In this document: positions 16,843 to 25,531 of the stretch, piece by piece
Layout of the letters: each line of letters begins with the position of its first letter
How positions within the stretch are numbered: the first letter of the stretch is position 1
Assembly: GCA_934183155.1 (NCBI GenBank)
Contig: CAKPSB010000002.1
Coordinates: forward strand, 1 to 64,000
Reading direction: 5' to 3'
From: an uncultured Bacilli bacterium
GTDB lineage: Bacteria; Bacillota_I; Bacilli_A; RF39; UBA660
DNA length: 64,000 nucleotides
Position numbers and translations under genes: made by a program
The notes under the pieces: model-generated
Told to the model about the DNA's origin: nothing
Databases searched by the model: none
The model's input: the letters and a program-made list of their open reading frames with translations, nothing else

Positions 16843-18023
16843 TAATTTCTACCTCCTTTAAGTGTTAAAGATTTAACATCACTAGTAAACTCACTAAAAG
16901 TTTTATTACCAATTTGCTTAAAAGCCTCTCCCATTATACATACTGCAGGGAATATATCAAGTTCAATTAAACTTAATTTAATTTTTCTAGCAGTTTCTTT
17001 ATCAATAACAAACTGACTTTTATCTTTACATAATATTGAACGTCTAACATGGTGATTTATTGGTGTATCTTTAAATTGCATATCTTCATCATATTGTTCT
17101 AACCAGTTTTGTGGATTATATTCAAATTTGAATAAAGGTAGTGACTTACTATTTATACCATTTTTTACATAAGACAAGCCAAAATTATTTGATGTTATAT
17201 CCTTAGCAAGGTAATTTGGTGCAGGCTTGCTCATTTTATTAACTGTCATAAATTTAACAATTTGACCTCTCACTTCTTTATTATCAATATTATTTTCAAG
17301 AATATCCATAATTGAAATATCACCAACTTCATGATGATAAGCTTGAGCAAATCTAATTTTATCTGTAGTGTCTAAAATAATAGGTTTTTGTTCAATTAAT
17401 TTAATTAAAGCACTAGTAACAGCAGTCATGTGAGGTTCTTTTTTCTCATCGACATCACTAATTTCTTTAATATAGTCATCTAAAGTATCAGAAGCAAAAC
17501 GCCTAAAAGCCCCTTCAACAACGCATCTTGATGGATAAATTCCATTTTCCTCAAGTTTGCTTTTAATTGCTTTAGCACACTCTTTATTTATTGTAACAGA
17601 AGAACCATCTTTTTTTAAATAGTTAAAAATAATTGGCATTTTTCTAGCGTTACTTACATCAAACTGTTTTTCCACATCATATTCTTCAAGCCAGTTATTA
17701 TCATCATAGTTTTTCAAAATACCCTCAAAAGCTTTATCACCAATATTAGTAGAATAAAAAGCATATCTGCCGTTTTCCTGAAGTAAATATCTAGCTTTTT
17801 TTGTTAATCCATTGCAACAAATAAATTTATATATGGTTCGTTTCTGATCATCATCCACCAAACAATCTCCTAAAATATTAACAATTTTAGTATCTCCAAA
17901 TATACCATGATACATTTGTGAAAATTCAATTTTTTCTTTTTCACCAAGCTTTTTTTTATAATTATTTGCAATTATAGTTGATAAAATAGTTGCATCACTA
18001 TGCATAACTTCAGTATTTTCCAT
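16842..18023 (-). CDS. Hypothetical protein, two tandem copies of the same repeat unit
   Basis: A soluble 393-residue protein. I start it at 18023, where AAAGGGGGAATTTTTT precedes ATG; a longer frame to 18065 overlaps the promoter. Two similar halves are visible. The first runs from about 10 to 185 (KIEFSQMYHGIFGDTKIVNIL, NNWLEEYDVEKQFDV, CVVEGAFRRFASDTLDDYI). The second runs from about 200 to 390 (KIRFAQAYHHEVGDISIMDIL, QNWLEQYDEDMQFKD, CIMGEAFKQIGNKTFSEF). With the downstream gene this makes three copies in one operon. The genes run against a long block of + strand core genes between PFOR and cysS, which suggests insertion. The function is unknown. Confidence 0.8.
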   Translation of the reverse strand: MENTEVMHSDATILSTIIANNYKKKLGEKEKIEFSQMYHGIFGDTKIVNILGDCLVDDDQKRTIYKFICCNGLTKKARYLLQENGRYAFYSTNIGDKAFEGILKNYDDNNWLEEYDVEKQFDVSNARKMPIIFNYLKKDGSSVTINKECAKAIKSKLEENGIYPSRCVVEGAFRRFASDTLDDYIKEISDVDEKKEPHMTAVTSALIKLIEQKPIILDTTDKIRFAQAYHHEVGDISIMDILENNIDNKEVRGQIVKFMTVNKMSKPAPNYLAKDITSNNFGLSYVKNGINSKSLPLFKFEYNPQNWLEQYDEDMQFKDTPINHHVRRSILCKDKSQFVIDKETARKIKLSLIELDIFPAVCIMGEAFKQIGNKTFSEFTSDVKSLTLKGGRN

Positions 18024-18054
18024 AAAAAATTCCCCCTTTAAAAATACGGTGTTT

Positions 18055-18082
18055 ATTATACACATTTTTTAATTTATGTCAA
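18055..18082 (-). promoter_or_regulatory. Promoter of the antisense repeat-unit operon
   Basis: On the minus strand, TTGACA (18077-18082), 16 bases, then TATAAT (18055-18060): both boxes are perfect. Confidence 0.85.
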
Positions 18083-18097
18083 ATTTTCTTGTAATTA

Positions 18098-18106
18098 TGA
18101 TATAAT
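18098..18106 (+). promoter_or_regulatory. Extended -10 promoter of cysS
   Basis: TGA-TATAAT forms an extended -10 box, divergent from the operon promoter at 18055-18082 and about 15 bases away from it. Confidence 0.65.
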
Positions 18107-18128
18107 TTTTAAAGAAAGGTGTGATTTT

Positions 18129-19520
18129 ATGAAATTATATAACACATTAACAAAAAAAGTAGAGGAGTTTATACCATACAATAAAAATATGATTACCATG
18201 TATACTTGTGGACCAACCGTTTATTATTACGCTCATATCGGTAACTTAAGGACATATATCTCAGAAGACATTTTAGAAAAAGGTTTAAGGTATCTAGGAT
18301 ATAACGTAAAAAGATGTATGAATATCACCGATGTAGGTCATTTGACTGGTGACAGTGATACAGGAGAAGATAAACTTTCTAAAGAAGCCAAAAAAGAAAA
18401 CAAATCAGTTTTAGATATTGCCGAATTTTATACAAAAGCTTTTTTTGAAGATTTAAAAAAGTTAAACATAAAAAAACCAGAAATTATTTCTCCCGCCACT
18501 CAAAATATAGACTTTTATATAAAAATGATAAATAAATTATTAAAAGATGGTTATGCATATAAAGCAGGTGGCAATGTTTATTTTGACACCACTAAATTTC
18601 CTAATTATTACGAACTTTCAGGAAGAAGCAAAGACGATTTACTACTAGCTGTAAGACAAGATGTACAAGCTGATCAAAACAAAAGAAACCCTTTTGATTT
18701 TGGTCTTTGGTTTACCAACTCAAAATTTAATGACCAACAACTAAAATGGGATAGTCCATTTGGCCGAGGATATCCAGGATGGCACATTGAATGTTCAGCC
18801 ATCGCTATTCAAAATTTAGGTGAACATTTAGATATACACTGCGGTGGAATAGATAATATCTTCCCTCATCATACTAATGAAATAGCTCAATCAGAATCAT
18901 ACTTGGGACATAAGTGGTGTAACTATTGGGTTCACATGGAATTTTTAAACGATAAAACAGGTAAAATGAGTAAATCTAAAGGTGATTCTAAAGATTTAAG
19001 CAGCCTAATAGAAAAAGGATATTCACCAATTGTTTATAGATATTTTTGCCTTCAATCACATTATCGCAAAACATTAGTTTATAGTTTAGAAAGTTTAGAT
19101 ACAGCAACAAATGCTTATAATAAATTAAAAAACAAAATAAAAGGAATAAAAGAAAACCCAAATGAAAAAATAACTAATGTAGAAAAATACCAAGATGAAT
19201 TTAAAAAAGCCTTTGAAAATGATATGAATACATCAAGCATGCTAACATGTCTATATAACGTAATTAAAAGCGATTTAAATAATGCTTCAAAAATTTATCT
19301 AATTAAAGATTTTGATCAAGTTTTATCATTGAATCTATTAGACGAAGAAACTATTGATGATAACTTAAAACAATACATTTTAGATAAAATTAATGAGCGC
19401 AACATAGCTAAACAAAACAAAAACTACACTCTAGCCGATAGTATTAGAGAAGAACTTTTGTCTAAAGGAATTTTGCTTAAAGACACAAAAGATGGAGTTA
19501 AATTTGAAATTAGAAAGTAA
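18129..19520 (+). CDS. cysS: Cysteine--tRNA ligase
   Basis: Class I synthetase for tRNA-Cys; 463 residues, the normal size. The zinc ligand cysteine lies in YTCGPTVYYYAHIGNLR, with HIGN (36-39) as the HIGH motif. GWHIECSAIA and DIHCGGIDNIFPHHTNE supply the remaining zinc and substrate residues, and GKMSKSKGD is the KMSKS loop. The start follows AAGAAAGGTG. The 3' end overlaps the truB frame, so the pair is probably co-transcribed. Confidence 0.96.
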   Translation: MKLYNTLTKKVEEFIPYNKNMITMYTCGPTVYYYAHIGNLRTYISEDILEKGLRYLGYNVKRCMNITDVGHLTGDSDTGEDKLSKEAKKENKSVLDIAEFYTKAFFEDLKKLNIKKPEIISPATQNIDFYIKMINKLLKDGYAYKAGGNVYFDTTKFPNYYELSGRSKDDLLLAVRQDVQADQNKRNPFDFGLWFTNSKFNDQQLKWDSPFGRGYPGWHIECSAIAIQNLGEHLDIHCGGIDNIFPHHTNEIAQSESYLGHKWCNYWVHMEFLNDKTGKMSKSKGDSKDLSSLIEKGYSPIVYRYFCLQSHYRKTLVYSLESLDTATNAYNKLKNKIKGIKENPNEKITNVEKYQDEFKKAFENDMNTSSMLTCLYNVIKSDLNNASKIYLIKDFDQVLSLNLLDEETIDDNLKQYILDKINERNIAKQNKNYTLADSIREELLSKGILLKDTKDGVKFEIRK

Positions 19521-20364
19521 CGCACTATTAATTATTAATAAGCCAAAAGATTACACAAGTAGAGATATTGTTAACATTATTAGCAAAAAATTTCAAACAA
19601 AAAAAGTAGGGCATAACGGCACTTTAGACCCATTAGCAACGGGTGTTTTAGTTATCTGTTTAAATAGATATACCAAATTAAACGAAATTCTTTCATCAAA
19701 ATATAAAGAATATATAGCTTGTGTCAAACTAGGTATTGCAACAGATACCTTAGATATTACCGGTAACGTTTTAGAAAAAAGAAATATAAAATTAAATAAA
19801 AAAGATTTAATTAACATATTAAATAAATATATAACAACATATAGCCAAGAAGTGCCAATTTATTCAGCCGTTAAAGTTAATGGAAAAAAATTATATGAAT
19901 ATGCCAGAAAAAATGAACAAGTAAATTTGCCAAAAAAAGAAGTCCAAATAAAACAAATAGATCTTTTAAATTTTAGCAATGATGAATTTACATTTAAATG
20001 TTTAGTAAGCAAAGGCTGTTACATTAGAAGCTTAATTAGAGATATATTAAATGATTTAAACGTTATTGGAACCATGAGTAATCTTCAAAGAACAAAGCAA
20101 GGAGTATTTTCCATAAAACAAGCAAATAACTTAGAAGAAATATTAAAAGATAATTATAAACTATACAAAATAAAAGACATCCTAGATATACCAAAAGTTA
20201 CTATAAAAGGTGACCTATTAAAAAAAGTATACAATGGCGTCAGCATAAAAGGAAATTATCCAGAAACTGTACTGTTTGTTGATGAAAATGACGAAGAAAT
20301 AGCCATTTATAAAAAAGAAAAAGATTTATTTAAAATGCAAATTTTATTAAAAACACCTAATTAA
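19492..20364 (+). CDS. truB: tRNA pseudouridine-55 synthase TruB
   Basis: Makes pseudouridine 55 in the T loop of all elongator tRNAs. The 290-residue frame has the N-terminal LLIINKPKDYTSRDIV, the catalytic GHNGTLDPLATGVLV (aspartate 47), the conserved YSAVKVNGKKLYEYARK and the CSKGCYIRSL-type motif (VSKGCYIRSLIRD). The C-terminal part is a PUA-like domain. The start is uncertain: ATG 19492 overlaps cysS by 29 bases without a clear ribosome-binding site, whereas TTG 19504 has GGAG at good spacing and gives a more typical N-terminus (MKLESNALLIINKP). Confidence 0.93.
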   Translation: MELNLKLESNALLIINKPKDYTSRDIVNIISKKFQTKKVGHNGTLDPLATGVLVICLNRYTKLNEILSSKYKEYIACVKLGIATDTLDITGNVLEKRNIKLNKKDLINILNKYITTYSQEVPIYSAVKVNGKKLYEYARKNEQVNLPKKEVQIKQIDLLNFSNDEFTFKCLVSKGCYIRSLIRDILNDLNVIGTMSNLQRTKQGVFSIKQANNLEEILKDNYKLYKIKDILDIPKVTIKGDLLKKVYNGVSIKGNYPETVLFVDENDEEIAIYKKEKDLFKMQILLKTPN

Positions 20365-20374
20365 GGTGTTTTTA
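20349..20374 (+). terminator. Terminator after truB
   Basis: AACACCT and AGGTGTT form a stem around AATTA, followed by a T run; it spans the truB stop codon. Confidence 0.75.
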
Positions 20375-20475
20375 TCATATTTCTTTAATTTATAAAACCA
20401 GTAAACAATATATTAAAAAAACAAAAGAAATTTAATTTATTTCAAGAAAAAAATTAAATTTAGTTTACAATTTCT

Positions 20476-20503
20476 TTGCAATAATGTAAAATTATAGTAT
20501 AAT
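20476..20503 (+). promoter_or_regulatory. Promoter of ftsA-ftsZ
   Basis: TTGCAA (20476-20481), 16 bases and TATAAT (20498-20503), about 28 bases ahead of ATG, with TAGGAGGATG as the ribosome-binding site. Confidence 0.75.
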
Positions 20504-20531
20504 TAATGATAGACCGTAGGAGGATGATGTT

Positions 20532-21761
20532 ATGAAACATGTTTATGCAAGCATGGAACTTGGTAGTAGTTCAATTAAAATTGTTGTTTGTGAACTTTAC
20601 AAAAATCATTTGAACTTACTAGCTGCATCAACAACACCTTCTAGAGGAATAAAAAAGGGGTTAATCGTTGAACCGGATTTAGCTAAAAAATCTATTATGT
20701 TAGCCTTAAAAGACATTGAAGATATGATAGGGGTAAAAATAAAAAAAATCATTGTTTGTATTCCTAATCATTTAGCTGAGTATAAAATCATAAAAGGACA
20801 GTGCAAAGTTGCCGACGACCTAATAACGGCCAAAGATATGGTAAATTCTTATAAAGATGGTATTAGAAAAAATATTCTTCCAAATGAAGAATTTATAACT
20901 GCCTATCCAATTGATTTTAAAATAAATAATAAAACGGTTATGAAAGATCCAAAAGGTTTTCCTGGAACCGTTTTAACAGGTAGAGCTATGATGGTAACAA
21001 CCCCTAAGAAAAATATTTATTCCACTGCCAGCATTATTGAAAGTCTTGGCATAGAAATCGTTGATGTTTCAGTTGGAAGCATTGGTGATATAAATTGCTT
21101 TAGAGATGAAAAATTGGATAATAGTATAAGTGCTATCATTAATATTGGGGCAGATATTACAACAGTATCTTTGTATAATAAAGCAATACCAGTCAGTACT
21201 AAAATTATAGGTGCCGGTGGTCGTGATATTGATAAAGATTTAGCTTATGCATATAAAATTGATATTAATGATGCCAGAAAAATGAAAGAAGATTTTACAC
21301 TAGCACATAAAAGAAATGCTAGGTCATCTGAAGTTTATGAATTGCAAAACATTGATAATGTAAAAGTTAAAATTAATCAAGTAGCTGCTTCAGAAATCGT
21401 CATGAATAGAATTGAAGAAATACTATCTTTAGCAAAAAAAACATTAAATGACTTAACAAATAAGCCAATTCAGTATACAATAGTAACTGGTGGAACTAGT
21501 AATATGCTAGATTTTGAATATTGCTTAAATGATATTTTGCCAAATAGTAAAAAAGGGACTGTGAAATTAATCGGAGCTAGAAATAATAAATATAGCACCG
21601 TAATTGGAAATATAATTTATTTCTTAAATACATTAAAACTAAAAGGAATGGATTATTCAATGTTTACCGAAGATGAGATGGATGAAATTTCATCAGTTAA
21701 ACAAAATACATCAGATGATACAATGCTTGGAAAAGTATTTGGATACTTTTTCGGCGAATAG
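20532..21761 (+). CDS. ftsA: Cell division protein FtsA
   Basis: Actin-like ATPase that ties FtsZ filaments to the membrane. The 409 residues show the actin-fold phosphate loops (ASMELGSSSIKIVV at the start, AIINIGADITTVSLY around 200, and IVTGGTSNMLDF around 320) and the 1C-domain region in between. The C-terminal DDTMLGKVFGYFFGE is the amphipathic membrane-targeting helix. ftsZ follows 12 bases later in the same transcript. Confidence 0.94.
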   Translation: MKHVYASMELGSSSIKIVVCELYKNHLNLLAASTTPSRGIKKGLIVEPDLAKKSIMLALKDIEDMIGVKIKKIIVCIPNHLAEYKIIKGQCKVADDLITAKDMVNSYKDGIRKNILPNEEFITAYPIDFKINNKTVMKDPKGFPGTVLTGRAMMVTTPKKNIYSTASIIESLGIEIVDVSVGSIGDINCFRDEKLDNSISAIINIGADITTVSLYNKAIPVSTKIIGAGGRDIDKDLAYAYKIDINDARKMKEDFTLAHKRNARSSEVYELQNIDNVKVKINQVAASEIVMNRIEEILSLAKKTLNDLTNKPIQYTIVTGGTSNMLDFEYCLNDILPNSKKGTVKLIGARNNKYSTVIGNIIYFLNTLKLKGMDYSMFTEDEMDEISSVKQNTSDDTMLGKVFGYFFGE

Positions 21762-21773
21762 GAGGAATTAAAA

Positions 21774-22811
21774 ATGATGGGAATTGAAATGGATCAACTT
21801 GCAAAAATAAAAGTTATTGGTGTCGGTGGCGGTGGATGTAATGCCGTTAACCGAATGATTGAATCAGTAGAAGGAGTCGAATTTATTGTAGCTAATACTG
21901 ACTCTCAAGTACTTAATAATTCAATGGCAGAAAATAAAATACAAATAGGTAGTGAATTAACACACGGCCTTGGAGCAGGAGCAAATCCTCAAATAGGTAA
22001 AGAAGCTGCTCTTGAATCTAAAACCGAATTAGAAGAAGCATTAAAAGGAGCCGACATGGTATTCATAACATGTGGAATGGGTGGCGGAACCGGAACAGGA
22101 GCAGCGCCAGTTATTGCTGATATTGCTCAAAACTCAGGAGCCTTAACAATTGGAATTGTTACTAAACCATTTTCATTTGAAGGTAAAAAAAGAATGACTC
22201 AAGCTTTAGCCGGAATAGAAGAGTTAAAAAAACATGTTGACACCTTAATTGTTGTACCTAATGATAGATTAAGAGAAATCATCGATAAATCAACACCACT
22301 TTTAGATTCATTCAAAGAAGTAGATAATGTTCTTCGCCGTGGTGTACAATCAATTTCAGATTTGATAGCATGTCCAGGACTTATTAACCTTGACTTCGCC
22401 GATGTTAAAACCGTAATGGAAAAACGTGGAAATGCTTTGATAGGTATTGGAGCAGGAGTAGGTGAAGACAGAGCTGTTGAAGCTGCCAACCAAGCTGTAT
22501 TGAGTCCACTTTTAGAAACTTCAATCGATGGTGCAACAGATGCCATTATTAACGTAACTGGTGGACCTAATTTAACATTATTCGAGGTTGAAGAAGCCGT
22601 AGAAACAGTCAGAAAATCAGCTAATACTGATATAAATACAATATTTGGTGCCGTTATCAATGAAAACTTCACTGATGAACTAATTGTAACTGTAATAGCT
22701 ACTGGATTTGACCAAGAAAAAGAAAAGAAAGAAGAAGAAACACCAATACCTGGTCTTGATGACGAAGATACAGTTATTCCAGCATTCTTACGTAAAAGAA
22801 GCAATTATTAA
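21774..22811 (+). CDS. ftsZ: Cell division GTPase FtsZ
   Basis: Tubulin-like GTPase that forms the division ring. The 345 residues contain the nucleotide-binding GVGGGGCNAVNRM (17-28), NTDSQVL, the tubulin signature GGGTGTGAAP (103-112) and the T7-loop region LINLDFADVKTVM. After a very short linker comes the conserved C-terminal peptide DTVIPAFLRKRSNY, which binds FtsA. AGGAGGAATT stands before ATG 21774 and ATG 21777; either could serve. The linker is short compared with most Firmicutes. Confidence 0.97.
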   Translation: MMGIEMDQLAKIKVIGVGGGGCNAVNRMIESVEGVEFIVANTDSQVLNNSMAENKIQIGSELTHGLGAGANPQIGKEAALESKTELEEALKGADMVFITCGMGGGTGTGAAPVIADIAQNSGALTIGIVTKPFSFEGKKRMTQALAGIEELKKHVDTLIVVPNDRLREIIDKSTPLLDSFKEVDNVLRRGVQSISDLIACPGLINLDFADVKTVMEKRGNALIGIGAGVGEDRAVEAANQAVLSPLLETSIDGATDAIINVTGGPNLTLFEVEEAVETVRKSANTDINTIFGAVINENFTDELIVTVIATGFDQEKEKKEEETPIPGLDDEDTVIPAFLRKRSNY

Positions 22812-22817
22812 AATAGG

Positions 22818-22852
22818 AAACAATATAGATTTCAATTTATATTGTTTTTTTA
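22818..22852 (+). terminator. Terminator of ftsA-ftsZ
   Basis: AAACAATATA and TATATTGTTT form a 10-bp stem followed by a T run. Confidence 0.8.
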
Positions 22853-22964
22853 TTACAATAAAAGGAAATTAAAAATATCTTTACTATGTTAATAAATGTG
22901 AACAACTTTTATCGACAAAAAAAGTTTAATAAATTTTGTATAGTATAGTAGAGGTGATTTTCAA

Positions 22965-23414
22965 GTGAAAAAATATGCTTTACCCATAATAACATCATTA
23001 ACAATCGGAATTGGTATGGCTTATTTCATAATTAAACAATATGAAACCATGCCTTCATTAGCGGTTTCATCACAGGCAGAAACCCTATATTACATTCAAA
23101 GAGGAGTTTATTCAGACTTTGATAATATGAAAAATAATATGAAAGAATTTACCCATTATATATACAATGTCGAAAACAACAAATATTATACTTATATTGG
23201 AATAACATCAAGTAAAGAAAATTCTTTAAAAATTCAGAAATACTACAAATCAATAGGCTACGATACATTTTTAAAATCAAAAATCACAGATAATAAAAAC
23301 TTTATAAAAATATTAAAACAATACGATGAACTTCTAGCAAAATCAAACGAAGATGAATCAGTTAAAGTTATTTGTAACCAAGTTTTAGCTAAATATGAGG
23401 AATTTATAAAATGA
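22965..23414 (+). CDS. Membrane-anchored protein with a SPOR-like region
   Basis: A 149-residue protein starting at GTG 22965 after GAGGTGATT. One N-terminal membrane helix (about 4-24) leads to an extracytoplasmic region. The part YYIQRGVYSDFDNMKNNMKEF, then NNKYYTYIGITSSKENSLKIQKYYKSIGYDTF, has the beta-alpha-beta pattern of SPOR domains, which bind denuded septal peptidoglycan. A helical tail follows. Its position between ftsZ and mreC supports a wall or division role. The SPOR match is by pattern only. It overlaps radC by four bases. Confidence 0.6.
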   Translation: MKKYALPIITSLTIGIGMAYFIIKQYETMPSLAVSSQAETLYYIQRGVYSDFDNMKNNMKEFTHYIYNVENNKYYTYIGITSSKENSLKIQKYYKSIGYDTFLKSKITDNKNFIKILKQYDELLAKSNEDESVKVICNQVLAKYEEFIK

Positions 23415-24091
23415 ATGTAAAAATAAAAGAAATACCCCTAAATGAAAGACCAAGAGAAAGATTAATTAATAAAGGAGCTGCTAGTTTAAGTGATGAAGAA
23501 TTGTTAGCAATTATCCTAAAAACAGGTTATAAAAACATGTCCGCCAAAGCCCTTGCGGCTTATATTTTAAGCTACTTTAAAGGTATAGAAAACCTAAAAG
23601 ATATTGACTATTTTAAAATAAAAAAAATAAAAGGAATAGGGGATGCAAAAGCCTGTGAATTAGTTGCCTTAGTAGCTCTTTCAAAAAGAATAAATAGAAA
23701 AATAGTCACATTAACAGGAGTTAAAATAAATACCCCCACAAAAGTATTTGAATTTTACAAAGATAAAATTAGTGCATCTCAAGAACAGTTTTATTGTATA
23801 TATTTAGATGCTCATAAACAAGTTATTAAAGAAAAATTGCTTTTTATTGGAACTAATAACTATAGTTTGGTTCATCCAAGAGACATATTTAAAGAATCAT
23901 ATTTACTAAACGCTTCGTCAATAATATGTGTTCATAATCATCCTAGCGGGGATGTTACCCCAAGCAAAGAAGACATAAACATAACAAATAGAATAAAAGA
24001 AATAGGTTATCTTTTAGGAATTCCAATCAACGATCATATAATTTTATGCAATAATAAATATTATAGTTTTTTAGAAAATGGAAAAATTTAG
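23411..24091 (+). CDS. radC: RadC-family JAB/MPN-domain protein
   Basis: A 226-residue protein of the widespread RadC (UPF0758) family. The N-terminal helix-hairpin-helix part (RERLINKGAASLSDEELLAIIL, IKGIGDAKACEL) is followed by the MPN domain. Its metal motif VHNHPSGDVTPSKED (about 173-187) keeps the H-x-H-x7-D pattern. The biochemical role of the family is still unsettled despite its name. It overlaps the preceding gene by four bases and precedes mreC. Confidence 0.92.
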   Translation: MNVKIKEIPLNERPRERLINKGAASLSDEELLAIILKTGYKNMSAKALAAYILSYFKGIENLKDIDYFKIKKIKGIGDAKACELVALVALSKRINRKIVTLTGVKINTPTKVFEFYKDKISASQEQFYCIYLDAHKQVIKEKLLFIGTNNYSLVHPRDIFKESYLLNASSIICVHNHPSGDVTPSKEDINITNRIKEIGYLLGIPINDHIILCNNKYYSFLENGKI

Positions 24092-24100
24092 AAGAAAATG

Positions 24101-24109
24101 TGATATAAT
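24101..24109 (+). promoter_or_regulatory. Extended -10 promoter of mreCD
   Basis: TGA-TATAAT, the same extended -10 form as at cysS, about 30 bases before mreC. Confidence 0.6.
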
Positions 24110-24138
24110 TTTTAAAGAAAGATTATTGGGTGATGAAT

Positions 24139-24987
24139 ATGTATAACAAAAAACAATTTGATAAAAGATACTTATTTATTGTAATTGTAATAGTTGTTGC
24201 CTTAATCCTAGTTATACTAGCATTTTCTTTAAAAAAAGATCGTGAACTAACTTCCGTTGAAAGAGCTTCTAAAGATATAGGCACAGTTGTTTTAAAAGTA
24301 GTTGAAGCTCCTTTTAATTTCGTTCATGACCAAATAGTTAAAATAAAAGATAAAGAAAATTTATATAAAAAATATAAAGAACTAAAAAACAAAGAAACAC
24401 AAACTGATAGTATAATTGCTCAAAATGAGGATTTAAAAAGTGAAGTAAAAAAACTAAAGGAAAACTTAGAATTAAAAACAATTTTATCAGATAAATATCT
24501 TCTAAATGCAACTGTAGTAACACGCAACATTGGTTACTGGTATGAAGAACTTACAATTGATAAAGGAAGTAAAAATGGAGTAGAAAAAGATATGGCCGTA
24601 GTTACCAACAAAGGCCTCATAGGTAAAACATCCAAAGTTAGCAATTACTCCAGCACAGTTAAACTACTTTCAACAGATAAAATGAGTGATAAAATAAGTG
24701 TAAAAATTAAAACAAAAGATAACTATGTCTATGGACTAATTTCAAAATATGATGCCAAAAACAATAGTTATACAGTTGAAGGAATAAGTGAAAATAACGA
24801 GATTGAAACAGGTGCCGACGTCGTAACAACCGGCATGGGAACAGTTTTTCCAAGCGGACTACTTATTGGTAAAGTAAAAAAGGTAACAACAGATAATTTT
24901 GATTTATCAAAAGTCGCAGTTGTAAAAGCTTCAGTCGATTTTAATAATTTAGATTATGTAACTGTATTGAAAAGGAAAAGTAACTAA
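24139..24987 (+). CDS. mreC: Rod-shape protein MreC
   Basis: Bitopic protein of the elongation machinery that organises peptidoglycan synthases along the side wall. I place the start at 24139, after GGGTGATGA; GTG 24130 and ATG 24133 are in-frame alternatives. About 282 residues: cytoplasmic basic tail, one membrane helix (YLFIVIVIVVALILVILAF), a coiled coil (about 70-115) and the paired beta-barrel MreC domain (ATVVTRNIGYWYEELTIDKGSKNGV, VVTTGMGTVFPSGLLIGKV). MreB is not in the window. It overlaps mreD by one base. Confidence 0.93.
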   Translation: MYNKKQFDKRYLFIVIVIVVALILVILAFSLKKDRELTSVERASKDIGTVVLKVVEAPFNFVHDQIVKIKDKENLYKKYKELKNKETQTDSIIAQNEDLKSEVKKLKENLELKTILSDKYLLNATVVTRNIGYWYEELTIDKGSKNGVEKDMAVVTNKGLIGKTSKVSNYSSTVKLLSTDKMSDKISVKIKTKDNYVYGLISKYDAKNNSYTVEGISENNEIETGADVVTTGMGTVFPSGLLIGKVKKVTTDNFDLSKVAVVKASVDFNNLDYVTVLKRKSN

Positions 24988-25460
24988 TGTTAGCAATTAT
25001 TATAGTTTCTTTTTTACTTGAAGCAATTATATCTAATTTTGTATCAATACATGGTTTTTTCGCACCACTGCTCACCTTAACCGCTTTAATTACCATATGT
25101 CCACTTTTTGATGAAAAAACAAAGTATTATAAATACGCCTTTATTACTGGCCTTATGTATGACCTATTTTATACAAATACAATTTGTTTTCATGCCATTA
25201 TTTTTTGCCTTATGGCCTATATAGTATTAAGATTAAACTTAGTTTTAAGTGACAACTATGCAAATGAAATAATAATTATGGCATTATGCATAATAATGTA
25301 TAGAGTAATAACATATTGTATTCTAGCACTCATTGGCAACGTTTCCTTTGACTTCATAGAGCTATTTTTAAGTATTATAAAATCATTAATAATCAATCTT
25401 GCCTACAGTGCCCTTATATTTTCAATTATTAAAAAGTTTAAACCAAAAACACGTTACTAA
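24987..25460 (+). CDS. mreD: Rod-shape membrane protein MreD
   Basis: A 157-residue, almost entirely hydrophobic protein with about five membrane helices, matching MreD in size. It has the conserved early acidic/aromatic pattern around GLMYDLFYTNTICFHAI. The assignment depends on hydropathy plus its position directly after mreC with a one-base overlap. Confidence 0.88.
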   Translation: MLAIIIVSFLLEAIISNFVSIHGFFAPLLTLTALITICPLFDEKTKYYKYAFITGLMYDLFYTNTICFHAIIFCLMAYIVLRLNLVLSDNYANEIIIMALCIIMYRVITYCILALIGNVSFDFIELFLSIIKSLIINLAYSALIFSIIKKFKPKTRY

Positions 25461-25484
25461 GAAAATTACTAATTTTCTTTTTTC
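25460..25484 (+). terminator. Terminator after mreD
   Basis: AGAAAATT and AATTTTCT pair around ACT, followed by a T-rich tract. Confidence 0.7.
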
Positions 25485-25531
25485 TTTTAAAAAATGTGGT
25501 ATAGTGGTATACTTATAATATAGGTGATGCT

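Noticed and set aside
22199..22804. Minus-strand 201-residue open frame inside ftsZ
   Set aside because: Shadow of the highly conserved ftsZ coding sequence; no independent motif or start signal.
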